DNA from: Metridium senile
Lineage: Eukaryota > Cnidaria > Anthozoa > Actiniaria > Metridiidae
NCBI GenBank assembly: GCA_949775045.1
Contig: OX459106.1
Coordinates: 1,015,727 to 1,079,726 of the forward strand
DNA: 64,000 bases
Direction of reading: 5' to 3'
Part shown: positions 1 to 11,906 of the stretch, one piece after another
Layout: every line of letters begins with the position of its first letter
Position numbering within the stretch: position 1 is the stretch's first letter
The notes under the pieces: generated by a model
The model's input: only the letters and a program-made list of their open reading frames with translations
Database searches by the model: none
Told to the model about the DNA's origin: nothing
Program-made: the position numbers and the translations under genes

Positions 1-855
1 GTCTTTCCTTTTCTCCCAATATTTTGCATGGTTCTACTGACTTTCTTTTCTCTTTAATCATCTGTATTTCAATTGTACACGTAAGGCGAATTGAAATAAA
101 TTATTTTTTTATTATTAACAACAAAGCTCGGATATTTCCGTCAATTAAATATGAACTAGGTTTTAAAATATCTCTGTTTGGTTACCCGGAAAGCAGCTAG
201 AGTTATATCAAAAATACCTCAAAAAATAACATTATCAAAATAAAAAAACATGCAGGCCTATAACTTTAAATTCTTCAGTGTTATAAAAAAAAAATTTTTT
301 TTCACTGCTTTAATAGTTTAATAGTTTGTCATACTTGGTGATCTGGCGTCATTCAGTTTGGACTACGAAAGTCAAAAAATCACCTTGTGTTCGTTTGCTT
401 TTGTTCGCTAAAACTTGATGATTTGCATGCATAATACGTTGTTATTGTTATATTTATTGGCTCAATATATAGTTGAGAATTCATGCGAGAAAAGCGGCTT
501 TATCTGTGCTTTTTGTAGACGGATACTTAAAATCTTAAAAACGTAAAAAAATGTATAAATATATTTGCTTATACCAAAAGAGATGTCCCATCAATAGCGC
601 AATTACAGAAGAACATTTTAGTAGCAAAGGCACGGATCTCCATCTTTAATTTCTTGAAATATTTGATAAAAATTAAATAGCAAAATTTTTGAACCGTTAC
701 AAAAATATACCATGTTCAAAAAATGTACCACAAAAATGGCAATTTTTTTGAACGGTTCAAAAAATATACTATTTTGTGGTAATATTTTCGAACCAGTTCA
801 AAAAAATTGCTATGTGATATGGCAAATTTTTTGAACAATGGTACGAATGCATATG

Positions 856-1134
856 ACCATCACCATCACCATCACCATCACCACCACCACCACCACCACC
901 ACCACCACCACCACCACCATCACCATCACCATCACCATCACCATCACCATCACCATCACCATCACCATCACCATCACCATCACCATCACCATCACCATCA
1001 CCATCACCATCACCATCACCATCACCATCACCATCACCATCACCATCACCATCACCATCACCATCACCATCACCATCACCATCACCATCACCATCACCAT
1101 CACCATCACCATCACCATCACCATCACCACCATG
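856..1134. repeat. (CACCAT)n hexanucleotide array, unit 1
   Basis: Nearly pure CACCAT/CACCAC hexanucleotide array of about 280 bp. It has a CCA-rich block at the left end and a uniform CCATCA block after that. The six-frame readings are poly-His, Thr-Ile or Met-Val and are artefacts of the repeat, not genes. Confidence 0.95.
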
Positions 1135-2456
1135 ATATACATCCGCGGAAATTTTTTGAACATCACCATGAACGTGTTCGGATCGATAATTTAATTAAAA
1201 AATTTTCGTTTTTTAAAAAAATATTTTGTAATTTTGTGGGTTTTCCATGAAATATTTCACTCCTAAACTTTGGTGCTTCTCCATCTATTCATTTTTGCTT
1301 TATTCAAGTTGAGGTTCAAAAAGGGAGAATTTTCGGTCAAAATATGAAAAAAATTGTTTTATTCCGGTTTTTCGTCAAAAAAAGGGGTGATCCGTAAAGA
1401 ACCCTCTATGCTGGTACACCATAAGAACTCCACCGCGTTCTAGTTTTTCGTTAAATTTTCGAATATTGCACGTCTAGTACAAGTCTAGCATTTACTCAGA
1501 ATCTTTAGTTTTGAAATCACATCAACTTTGAGAACGTACTGAAAACCTGCCTAAAACAATGGTCAAAATTATGAAACTTCGTATGCATTGTTAATCAACG
1601 TTATCTAGGATATTCGTAAAAACAATTTTTTGAAAATCATTTTTTTAACAAAAATATCATGTATAGCAAACTTTTTGAACATGTTCGAAATTAGTTCTTT
1701 TGCTATTTTTTTGACGAAATTAAAAAAAAATTTACTAGCAAAATACTAGAGCGGGAAGACATTAAGGTCCGTTTGCATTATTTTTCATTTTTAACGTTCG
1801 CCATCGCAATGTGAATTTTTTACAGCACATTCTTTGCGAAGGTTTTGAAATGGGCTGAAACAGCTGAAATTTTGTTTAAACACTCGTATTTTTGAAAATG
1901 CTTATTCACCTTCGTACATATAGACTAGGGCTAGACAAATACTGAATATTATAGTATAAAAAAATAAATATGGCAAACATTCCGAACATGTTCAAAAAAT
2001 TTCCATGTAAGTAAATTAAAATGTTGTCGAAATATGAATAAATAATTGCTTGAAAATGTAATTAATGTAAATTGAGGAACGAGATTGCCATAAGATGATA
2101 TTTTGCATTATGGGTCAGTATATAAGTAGAAGTACGCTATGAATTTGAATCAGTCTACGGTCAGTCACCGCCATCGTATGATTAAACTTTTGCAGCGGAA
2201 ATACTATATTAGTTTATTTCCATGCTTTACGTCTCTTTTGGTTATATAGCTTGTTCATGCATAGGAACCGTTTTACCCCAAAGGTTACATTAAAGCGTAG
2301 CAAGGGTACACGTTTCCCAATTTGTTCAAAAATGTTTTTGTGTGTGTGTGTGTGTGTGTCCGGCATGCTGCCAGATATATCTACTGAGTATGATATCGTA
2401 TAATTTTACATGTACTATACCTGTAACTATACTATTAGTATGGGATGTCTGAAAGT

Positions 2457-2774
2457 TTAACCTATATCCACTCGTTGTATGACACTTTTGCTATGTGTTG
2501 CTTCTGACTGGCCAACATGCCCAAGTATCAATGTTGTGGTTCCGTTTTCACACCAGACTGACGACTTTCCGTCATGAAAAGATTTGTCCGTCCTGACGAT
2601 TTGACCGCCTTCTATATTGTGAAAACGAGTAAGGCTAGTGACACTTGTATTCCATTTGTCCACGCTAAACCGACCAGAAACTATTTGACATATCTTGAAA
2701 AAGCTGATAAAACGTATGGTTGCTAGTAGGATTATGCATAGAATGCTGAAGTGGTTAACACATATTTCATTCAT
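2457..2774 (-). CDS. Small ORF of unknown function in tandem unit 1
   Basis: A 105-residue ORF, the longest non-repetitive one in the tandem unit. It starts with a hydrophobic stretch (about residues 8-28) that could be a signal anchor; the remainder is polar. I do not recognise the family. An identical ORF occurs in unit 2 at 7083-7400, but the whole unit is nearly identical, so this is not evidence of selection. No splice or promoter context supports expression. It may be an exon fragment carried by the repeat, or chance. Confidence 0.2.
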   Translation of the reverse strand: MNEICVNHFSILCIILLATIRFISFFKICQIVSGRFSVDKWNTSVTSLTRFHNIEGGQIVRTDKSFHDGKSSVWCENGTTTLILGHVGQSEATHSKSVIQRVDIG

Positions 2775-4805
2775 TCATCTATTGGTTTATTGATTAATTA
2801 ATTAATTATTTCAATGTTTATTTATTTATCCACTCATATATTTACAATAAGTTAAACTAATATATAGAAAAACAGATGTTTTAAATTGGCAAAACACCGT
2901 AAATTAATTAATTGCCGAGTGTTAAATTAAACAAAACACAAACATTACATAAACAAACAAAGCAGCTTGCAAAGTGATTTGTCAAAGAATGACAGGATGT
3001 TTCAAGCTGACAACGGGAGCCTTTTACACGTGCTCAGTGTACTTACAGTACTTGTAGTCTCTTCTCTGTTGAATTTTGAACACATGACGGTTTGCAGTTA
3101 CCTACAAGTCACCAGCATTTCTAATATACTACTCGATAAACGGCTTTCAGAACCGCAACTTTGCGACATTTAAGTTGATCGTGACAGTCTAAATTACGAG
3201 CGGCTTGAAAATGCGCATGTTGAAAAGTCAAATAGACGTTCATCAATAAGGTGCAGTGGCGACCACACAACAGTGACTATGAGAAATCAGCAATAACCGG
3301 AAGCTGGGCCACTTCCCACGGAAGAGGGGAATGAAATAACGTGTTGCGGACTCAATGGAAAAGAGTGAATGATAACGACTACCCATAAGAACGCGATAAG
3401 CTCAGGTCAACATTTTACTATAAACGGTAACTGTACAACAGACGTAGATAAAACTTATTAAAACTTTGACTCCTACAACGCCCGAGACTGCCCGTAAACT
3501 GAAATTGCCCTGCTATGGAAAATTGCTACATTTCTAAACAAGCCAAATTTGCACCGTAATAAGTCAATAGTAGGCACCTTTAGGATGTTTTGCAGAAATC
3601 AGTGACAATAACTACGCCTAAGAAGAAATGTAGCAAAAAATATCATTTAAAAATTAGTAAAGTAAAAAAATTGTTTTCTGTGTTATTTCTCAATAATAAA
3701 AATCACACTTTTTAACCTTGGATTTTTTTATTAAAACTAATGTTTTAGGCTAAACAGCCTTTTCCACAACAAAATTAATTCGTTGTGCTATATGACTCAG
3801 CTTGTCATGGTCATTTTAACTACGTACGTGTTTTCCCTACTTTACAACTGGAAATTAAAGGACTATGGATATGTGGACATTTTTACGTGGTGTACACTCT
3901 GGAACTCCACTAAATCAGTATCTTTATTTACAAGTAAACTCAAGTCTTTCCTTTTCTCTCAATATTTTGAATGATTCTACTGACTTTCTTTTCTCTTTAT
4001 TCATCTGTATTTCAATTGTACATGTAAGGCGAATTGAAATAAATTATGTTTTTATTATTAACAACAAAGCTCGGATATCTCCGTCAATTAAATATGAACT
4101 AGGTTTTAAAATATGTCTGTTTGGTTACCCGGAAAGCAGGAGTTATATCAAAAATACCTGAAAAAAAAACATTATCAAAATAAAAAAAACAGGCCTATAA
4201 CTTTAAATTCTTGACAGTGTTATAAAAAAAAAATAACAAAACATTTTTTCACTGCTTTAATAGTTTAATAGTTTGTCATAATTGGTGATCTGGCGTCATT
4301 CAGTTCGGACTACGAAAGTCAAAAAATCACCTTGTGGTCGTTTGCTTTTGTTCGCTAAAACTTGATGATTTGCATGCATAATACGTTGTTATTGTTATAT
4401 TTATTGATTCAATATATAGTTGAGAATTCATGCGAGAAAAGCGGCTTTATCTGTGCTTTTTGTAGACGGATACTTAAGAAAATCTTAAAAACGTAAAAAA
4501 ATATATAAATATGTTTGCTTATACCAAAAGAGATGTCCCATCAATAGCGCAATTACAGAAGAATATTTTAGTAGCAAAGGCACGGATCTCCATCTTTAAT
4601 TTCTTGAAATATTTGATAAAAACTAAATAGCAACATTTTTGAACCGTTAGAAAAATATGCCATGTTCAGAAAATGTACCACAAAAATGGCAATTTTTTTG
4701 AACGGTTCAAAAATTATACTATTTTGTGGTAATATTTTCGAACCAGTTCAAAAAATTTGCTATGTGATATGGCAAATTTTTTGAACAATGGTACGAATGC
4801 ATATG

Positions 4806-5756
4806 GCCACCACCATCACCATCACCATCACCATCACCACCACCATCACCATCACCATCACCATCACCATCACCATCACCATCACCATCACCATCACCAT
4901 CACCATCACCATCACCATCACCATCACCATCACCATCACCATCACCATCACCATCACCATCACCATCACCATCACCATCACCATCACCATCACCATCACC
5001 ATCACCATCACCATCACCATCACCATCACCATCACCATCACCATCACCATCACCATCACCATCACCATCACCATCACCATCACCATCACCATCACCATCA
5101 CCATCACCATCACCATCACCATCACCATCACCATCACCATCACCATCACCATCACCATCACCATCACCATCACCATCACCATCACCATCACCATCACCAT
5201 CACCATCACCATCACCATCACCATCACCATCACCATCACCATCACCATCACCATCACCATCACCATCACCATCACCATCACCATCACCATCACCATCACC
5301 ATCACCATCACCATCACCATCACCATCACCATCACCATCACCATCACCATCACCATCACCATCACCATCACCATCACCATCACCATCACCATCACCATCA
5401 CCATCACCATCACCATCACCATCACCATCACCATCACCATCACCATCACCATCACCATCACCATCACCATCACCATCACCATCACCATCACCATCACCAT
5501 CACCATCACCATCACCATCACCATCACCATCACCATCACCATCACCATCACCATCACCATCACCATCACCATCACCATCACCATCACCATCACCATCACC
5601 ATCACCATCACCATCACCATCACCATCACCATCACCATCACCACCACCATCACCACCACCACCACCACCACCACCACCACCACCATCACCATCACCATCA
5701 CCATCACCATCACCATCACCATCACCATCACCATCACCATCACCATCACCATCATG
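4806..5756. repeat. (CACCAT)n hexanucleotide array, unit 2 (about 950 bp)
   Basis: Longest CACCAT array in the window, roughly 158 hexamers. It is almost perfectly uniform, with short CCA-rich interruptions near 5640-5685. Flanking sequence on both sides is the same as in unit 1, so the length difference is pure repeat expansion or contraction. Confidence 0.95.
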
Positions 5757-7082
5757 ATATGCATCCGCGGAAATTTTTTGAACATCACCATGAACGTGTT
5801 CGGATCGATAATTTAATTAAAAAATTTTCGTTTTTTAAAAAAATATTTTGTAATTTTGTGGGTTTTCCATGAAATATTTCACTCCTAAACTTTGGTGCTT
5901 CTCCATCTATTCATTTTTGCTTTATTCAAGTTGAGGTTCAAAAAGGGAGAATTTTCGGTCAAAATATGAAAAAAATTGTTTTATTCCGGTTTTTCGTCAA
6001 AAAAAGGGGTGATCCGTAAAGAACCCTCTATGCTGGTACACCATAAGAACTCCACCGCGTTCTAGTTTTTCGTTAAATTTTCGAATATTGCACGTCTAGT
6101 ACAAGTCTAGCATTTACTCAGAATCTTTAGTTTTGAAATCACATCAACTTTGAGAACGTACTGAAAACCTGCCTAAAACAATGGTCAAAATTATGAAACT
6201 TCGTATGCATTGTTAATCAACGTTATCTAGGATATTCGTAAAAACAATTTTTTGAAAATCATTTTTTTAACAAAAATATCATGTATAGCAAACTTTTTGA
6301 ACATGTTCGAAATTAGTTCTTTTGCTATTTTTTTGACGAAATTAAAAAAAAATTTACTAGCAAAATACTAGAGCGGGAAGACATTAAGGTCCGTTTGCAT
6401 TATTTTTCATTTTTAACGTTCGCCATCGCAATGTGAATTTTTTACAGCACATTCTTTGCGAAGGTTTTGAAATGGGCTGAAACAGCTGAAATTTTGTTTA
6501 AACACTCGTATTTTTGAAAATGCTTATTCACCTTCGTACATATAGACTAGGGCTAGACAAATACTGAATATTATAGTATAAAAAAATAAATATGGCAAAC
6601 ATTCCGAACATGTTCAAAAAATTTCCATGTAAGTAAATTAAAATGTTGTCGAAATATGAATAAATAATTGCTTGAAAATGTAATTAATGTAAATTGAGGA
6701 ACGAGATTGCCATAAGATGATATTTTGCATTATGGGTCAGTATATAAGTAGAAGTACGCTATGAATTTGAATCAGTCTACGGTCAGTCACCGCCATCGTA
6801 TGATTAAACTTTTGCAGCGGAAATACTATATTAGTTTATTTCCATGCTTTACGTCTCTTTTGGTTATATAGCTTGTTCATGCATAGGAACCGTTTTACCC
6901 CAAAGGTTACATTAAAGCGTAGCAAGGGTACACGTTTCCCAATTTGTTCAAAAATGTTTTTGTGTGTGTGTGTGTGTGTGTGTGTCCGGCATGCTGCCAG
7001 ATATATCTACTGAGTATGATATCGTATAATTTTACATGTACTATACCTGTAACTATACTATTAGTATGGGATGTCTGAAAGT

Positions 7083-7400
7083 TTAACCTATATCCACTCG
7101 TTGTATGACACTTTTGCTATGTGTTGCTTCTGACTGGCCAACATGCCCAAGTATCAATGTTGTGGTTCCGTTTTCACACCAGACTGACGACTTTCCGTCA
7201 TGAAAAGATTTGTCCGTCCTGACGATTTGACCGCCTTCTATATTGTGAAAACGAGTAAGGCTAGTGACACTTGTATTCCATTTGTCCACGCTAAACCGAC
7301 CAGAAACTATTTGACATATCTTGAAAAAGCTGATAAAACGTATGGTTGCTAGTAGGATTATGCATAGAATGCTGAAGTGGTTAACACATATTTCATTCAT
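7083..7400 (-). CDS. Small ORF of unknown function in tandem unit 2
   Basis: Same 105-residue ORF as at 2457-2774, repeated 4626 bp later with identical translation. It has an N-terminal hydrophobic segment and no recognised domain. Support is weak for the reasons given for the first copy. Confidence 0.2.
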   Translation of the reverse strand: MNEICVNHFSILCIILLATIRFISFFKICQIVSGRFSVDKWNTSVTSLTRFHNIEGGQIVRTDKSFHDGKSSVWCENGTTTLILGHVGQSEATHSKSVIQRVDIG

Positions 7401-8569
7401 TCATCTATTGGTTTATTGATTAATTAATTAATTATTTCAATGTTTATTTATTTATCCACTCATATATTTACAATAAGTTAAACTAATATATAGAAAAACA
7501 GATGTTTTAAATTGGCAAAACACCGTAAATTAATTAATTGCCGAGTGTTAAATTAAACAAAACACAAACATTACATAAACAAACAAAGCAGCTTGCAAAG
7601 TGATTTGTCAAAGAATGACAGGATGTTTCAAGCTGACAACGGGAGCCTTTTACACGTGCTCAGTGTACTTACAGTACTTGTAGTCTCTTCTCTGTTGAAT
7701 TTTGAACACATGACGGTTTGCAGTTACCTACAAGTCACCAGCATTTCTAATATACTACTCGATAAACGGCTTTCAGAACCGCAACTTTGCGACATTTAAG
7801 TTGATCGTGACAGTCTAAATTACGAGCGGCTTGAAAATGCGCATGTTGAAAAGTCAAATAGACGTTCATCAATAAGGTGCAGTGGCGACCACACAACAGT
7901 GACTATGAGAAATCAGCAATAACCGGAAGCTGGGCCACTTCCCACGGAAGAGGGGAATGAAATAACGTGTTGCGGACTCAATGGAAAAGAGTGAATGATA
8001 ACGACTACCCATAAGAACGCGATAAGCTCAGGTCAACATTTTACTATAAACGGTAACTGTACAACAGACGTAGATAAAACTTATTAAAACTTTGACTCCT
8101 ACAACGCCCGAGACTGCCCGTAAACTGAAATTGCCCTGCTATGGAAAATTGCTACATTTCTAAACAAGCCAAATTTGCACCGTAATAAGTCAATAGTAGG
8201 CACCTTTAGGATGTTTTGCAGAAATCAGTGACAATAACTACGCCTAAGAAGAAATGTAGCAAAAAATATCATTTAAAAATTAGTAAAGTAAAAAAATTGT
8301 TTTCTGTGTTATTTCTCAATAATAAAAATCACACTTTTTAACCTTGGATTTTTTTATTAAAACTAATGTTTTAGGCTAAACAGCCTTTTCCACAACAAAA
8401 TTAATTCGTTGTGCTATATGACTCAGCTTGTCATGGTCATTTTAACTACGTACGTGTTTTCCCTACTTTACAACTGGAAATTAAAGGACTATGGATATGT
8501 GGACATTTTTACGTGGTGTACACTCTGGAACTCCACTAAATCAGTATCTTTATTTACAAGTAAACTCAA

Positions 8570-9431
8570 GTCTTTCCTTTTCTCTCAATATTTTGAATGA
8601 TTCTACTGACTTTCTTTTCTCTTTATTCATCTGTATTTCAATTGTACATGTAAGGCGAATTGAAATAAATTATGTTTTTATTATTAACAACAAAGCTCGG
8701 ATATCTCCGTCAATTAAATATGAACTAGGTTTTAAAATATCTCTGTTTGGTTACCCGGAAAGCAGGAGTTATATCAAAAATACCTGAAAAAATAACATTA
8801 TCAAAATAAAAAAAACAGGCCTATAACTTTTAATTCTTGACAGTGTTATAAAAAAAAAATAACAAAACATTTTTTCACTGCTTTAATAGTTTAATAGTTT
8901 GTCATAATTGGTGATCTGGCGTCATTCAGTTCGGACTACGAAAGTCAAAAAATCACCTTGTGTTCGTTTGCTTTTGTTCGCTAAAACTTGATGATTTGCA
9001 TGCATAATACGTTGTTATTGTTATATTTATTGATTCAATATATAGTTGAGAATTCATGCGAGAAAAGCGGCTTTATCTGTGCTTTTTGTAGACGGATACT
9101 TAAGAAAATCTTAAAAACGTAAAAAAATATATAAATATGTTTGCTTATACCAAAAGAGATGTCCCATCAATAGCGCAATTACAGAAGAATATTTTAGTAG
9201 CAAAGGCACGGATCTCCATCTTTAATTTCTTGAAATATTTGATAAAAACTAAATAGCAACATTTTTGAACCGTTAGAAAAATATGCCATGTTCAGAAAAT
9301 GTACCACAAAAATGGCAATTTTTTTGAACGGTTCAAAAATTATACTATTTTGTGGTAATATTTTCGAACCAGTTCAAAAAATTTGCTATGTGATATGGCA
9401 AATTTTTTGAACAATGGTACGAATGCATATG
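8570..9431. repeat. Large tandem repeat, unit 3 (partial)
   Basis: Third copy of the 4.6 kb unit. It runs only to the CACCAT array, where homology stops and the upstream intron or flank of the glycosyltransferase gene begins. The unit is therefore truncated at the array, as if the array were the recombination point. Confidence 0.85.
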
Positions 9432-9772
9432 GCCATCACCATCACCATCACCATCACCATCACCATCACCATCACCATCACCATCACCATCACCATCACC
9501 ATCACCACCACCACCACCATCACCACCACCATCACCATCACCATCACCATCACCATCACCATCACCATCACCATCACCATCACCATCACCATCACCATCA
9601 CCATCACCATCACCATCACCATCACCATCACCATCACCATCACCATCACCACCACCATCACCATCATCATCATCACCACCACCATCACCACCACCACCAC
9701 CATCATCATCATCACCACCACCATCAACATCACCACCACAACCACAACCACCACCACCACCATCATCATCAT
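9432..9772. repeat. (CACCAT)n array joining tandem unit 3 to the glycosyltransferase gene
   Basis: About 340 bp of CACCAT with degenerate CATCAT/CACCAC at the right end. The inverted gene copy has a comparable GGTGAT array at 30957-31135 in the mirror position, so part of this array probably belongs to the gene's own upstream intron. Confidence 0.85.
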
Positions 9773-9804
9773 ATCTTCTAACTCAATCCTCTTTTTATTC
9801 TCAG

Positions 9805-11079
9805 GATGTCATCATGTAAATCATAAAAAGACATGTTTCTCTTAACACAACGATATCGACCAAGAAGGCCGTCTTTTTTCTTCATGGCGAAGTTAATAAG
9901 CGCCATAATACTATTATGGGTTTCTACCCCCTACATTATAGGCAAATTGTCTATCCGCAGACACTCTATAACGCCTATAGTATCTCAACAATCTTTGACT
10001 ACGGAAGAATTTAGACTGCCTAATTTCACAATGAATGAAACTAATCCATTTAACGAGGATAGAGGGAAAATAAACCTTGATATCTGGACAAAAATGTGCT
10101 CCTTGAATCTCAATAGTTTAAAGCAGTTTCCTTTATTTCCAAATTTCCCGACTGAAAGGCACAATATCAGAGTTGAAAACTCAGTAGAGTATATCCTTGA
10201 CAAGACATTCACGGCTATAAGAATCAGGGGTTACCTACATCCTCCTTCTTCTGGGTTGTATTCGTTTTTCCTTAGCACCCCCTTCTTGGCAGAGCTATGG
10301 TTCAGCTCTAGTAGTCCAGCTAATGCCACTAGGGTTGCTATTACACTGCGTAATGTGATCGGTAAAACGATCTACGATGTCAGTTACATAAGAGCATTTT
10401 CTGAGAAGATCCACCTACAGCAAGACAATAAGTACTATTTTGAGATTTTACAAGTGTCAAACAATCCTATTCCAAAACCAGGCAAAATGGTGTTATACTG
10501 GATGTTACCCGACACTCCTTACTTTTCCAAAATAACCGGCAGCCAGGTATCGGAATATGTTAACGTTTTGTCCGTTTATAAAACCCCAGACTTTCCTGCA
10601 ACCAACGAAATCTTACCAAGTCTACAACTGTCGGACGAGCAGGATTACCTTGTAGGGCAGTTATTCCCGCTAGATAAACAACGAACAGAGGCGAGCAAGA
10701 AACCTGTGTTCTCTCTCAAACAAGCCTTCATCAATCAATCTCTAAGAGAACATGTTGAATCTGACGATTACGAATACAGTAGACAAAATGCAGCACAAAT
10801 TCCACATGTGGAGAACTACACCAATGATGTCTTGAACGCGTTCACTAACTGTACTTTCAAACAAGTTTTAAATAATATTCGAAAAATCAAACGGTATACT
10901 GGAGTATGGGAGACGTATTTTCTTGAGGTATTCCCTGCGGATGAAAGCAGGCTTCTGCGATTGTCAGGAGGTACGTATAACCGGTATCAACAAGACAAAT
11001 GGAATTTTATTATCAAAGAAAAAGAAGTCGTTCGTCTTGTGACGTCTTTTATGGAGGAAGTGAACAATAACTCGAAAAG
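9805..11079 (+). CDS. PA14-domain beta-1,4-N-acetylgalactosaminyltransferase (B4GALNT3/4-like), copy A, exon 1
   Basis: First coding exon of a five-exon gene (exons 9805-11079, 11550-11906, 14042-14204, 15065-15188, 15723-15907). The spliced product is a type II Golgi enzyme expected to add GalNAc in beta-1,4 linkage to GlcNAc, making LacdiNAc, or to act in chondroitin-type synthesis. The exon opens after a CAG acceptor at 9802-9804, so an upstream non-coding exon is likely. Translation probably starts at the ATG at 9833, because an earlier ATG at 9806 soon meets a stop. A membrane anchor lies at about residues 19-38. A PA14-like region follows at about residues 100-240 (motif LHPPSSGLYSF), as in vertebrate B4GALNT3/4. 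The exon ends with AAAAG|GTTTGC in phase 2. Family assignment rests mainly on the catalytic exons downstream. Confidence 0.85.
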
Positions 11080-11380
11080 GTTTGCGCTTTTATTTTCTTT
11101 ATAGTCTAAATCTATCATCAACATCATTATCATGACAGGGCATCATGATATGGGCAGTCGCATCGTGCGTCATCTTCATTATCATCATTATTATCATCAT
11201 TCATCATCATCGTTATTATCATCATTATCATTATCATCGTCATCATTATTACCTTCCGCACTGTGCATCATCGTTATTATCATCACTATTATATATCATC
11301 ATTATCATAATCATTATCATCATGCATGATTGGCTTCCACATCGTGCGTCATCGTCATTACCATCATCGTCATTATTATT

Positions 11381-11424
<44 letters not shown>

Positions 11425-11549
11425 GATAAGCATTTGTATCATCATCATCATCATGATTGGCTTCCACAAATTTCATTCTATTACCTATCGTTTATCATAT
11501 TTCTGCTTGTACTCTAATAAGTAATTCTTATTTGGTACTGTTGTTTCAG
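11080..11549 (+). other. Intron 1 of copy A, with ATC/ATT microsatellite
   Basis: Donor GT at 11080 and acceptor TTTCAG ending at 11549. Positions 11120-11455 are dominated by ATC/ATT trinucleotide repeats that produce poly-His, poly-Ile and poly-Asp shadow ORFs. The mirror intron of copy B has the same structure. Confidence 0.85.
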
Positions 11550-11906
11550 CCAATACAAACTAACCAGCATCATCAACGTTGAGAGATATAGTCCAAAAGG
11601 ATCTCAACAGGAAAAGTATTTTCTCGAGTTGGTCATTCGTCGCAGCAGCGATAGCAAACTCTTCCTGTTTTCAGAATACTTCTTTAAAGAGAAAGATCAG
11701 AGAAGTTTTTGTTTTGATCCAAATGTAAGGTGGAATTCTAAAGCGTGGGTATATGTTATACTAAATGTACGTAAGCAACCTGGATGGGTTTTATACTTTG
11801 TGAAGCAAATGACACGAATATTGAATGCAACTAGCGAGGAGTATGTCCATTTCATCATCGCTGATTATGGTAATGAAGGGATTGACGTTGCGAAGGAGAT
11901 GTCAAG
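11550..11906 (+). CDS. B4GALNT3/4-like gene, copy A, exon 2
   Basis: The phase joins exon 1 exactly (AG + C gives Ser). It encodes about 119 residues from the start of the chondroitin GalNAc-transferase (CHGN-type) catalytic region. This includes the stretch WVLYFVKQMTRIL and the following FIIADYGNEGIDV, which corresponds to the nucleotide-sugar binding fold where family members read phi-phi-x-D-[YF]. It ends at GTCAAG|GTATGA in phase 2. Splice sites are identical in copy B. Confidence 0.85.

Larger units (their letters stand above)
1..3943. repeat. Large tandem repeat, unit 1 (left-truncated by window)
   Basis: First visible copy of a long direct repeat. Positions 1 onward match 3944 onward and 8570 onward almost base for base. 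The unit is AT-rich, mostly non-coding, and contains a (CACCAT)n array, a (TG)n tract near 2338-2359 and many copies of a TTGAAC/GTTCAA-type motif around 680-840. It is shorter than unit 2 mainly because its CACCAT array is about 0.68 kb shorter. No recognisable protein family is encoded. The array probably extends left of the window. Confidence 0.9.
3944..8569. repeat. Large tandem repeat, unit 2 (complete, 4626 bp)
   Basis: The complete unit. Landmarks in it recur exactly 4626 bp later in unit 3, for example 3944 to 8570 and 4757 to 9383. Unit 1 and unit 2 landmarks after the array (2457 and 7083, 2967 and 7593) are also 4626 bp apart. Differences between units are rare point changes, small A-run indels and CACCAT array length. 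This implies a very recent duplication, ongoing homogenisation, or an assembly artefact. Confidence 0.9.

Noticed and set aside
807..1250. Long poly-His / Thr-Ile / Met-Val ORFs over the CACCAT arrays (also 4757-5872 and 9383-9845)
   Set aside because: All frames of a hexanucleotide array lack stops; these are repeat artefacts with no conserved flanking protein.
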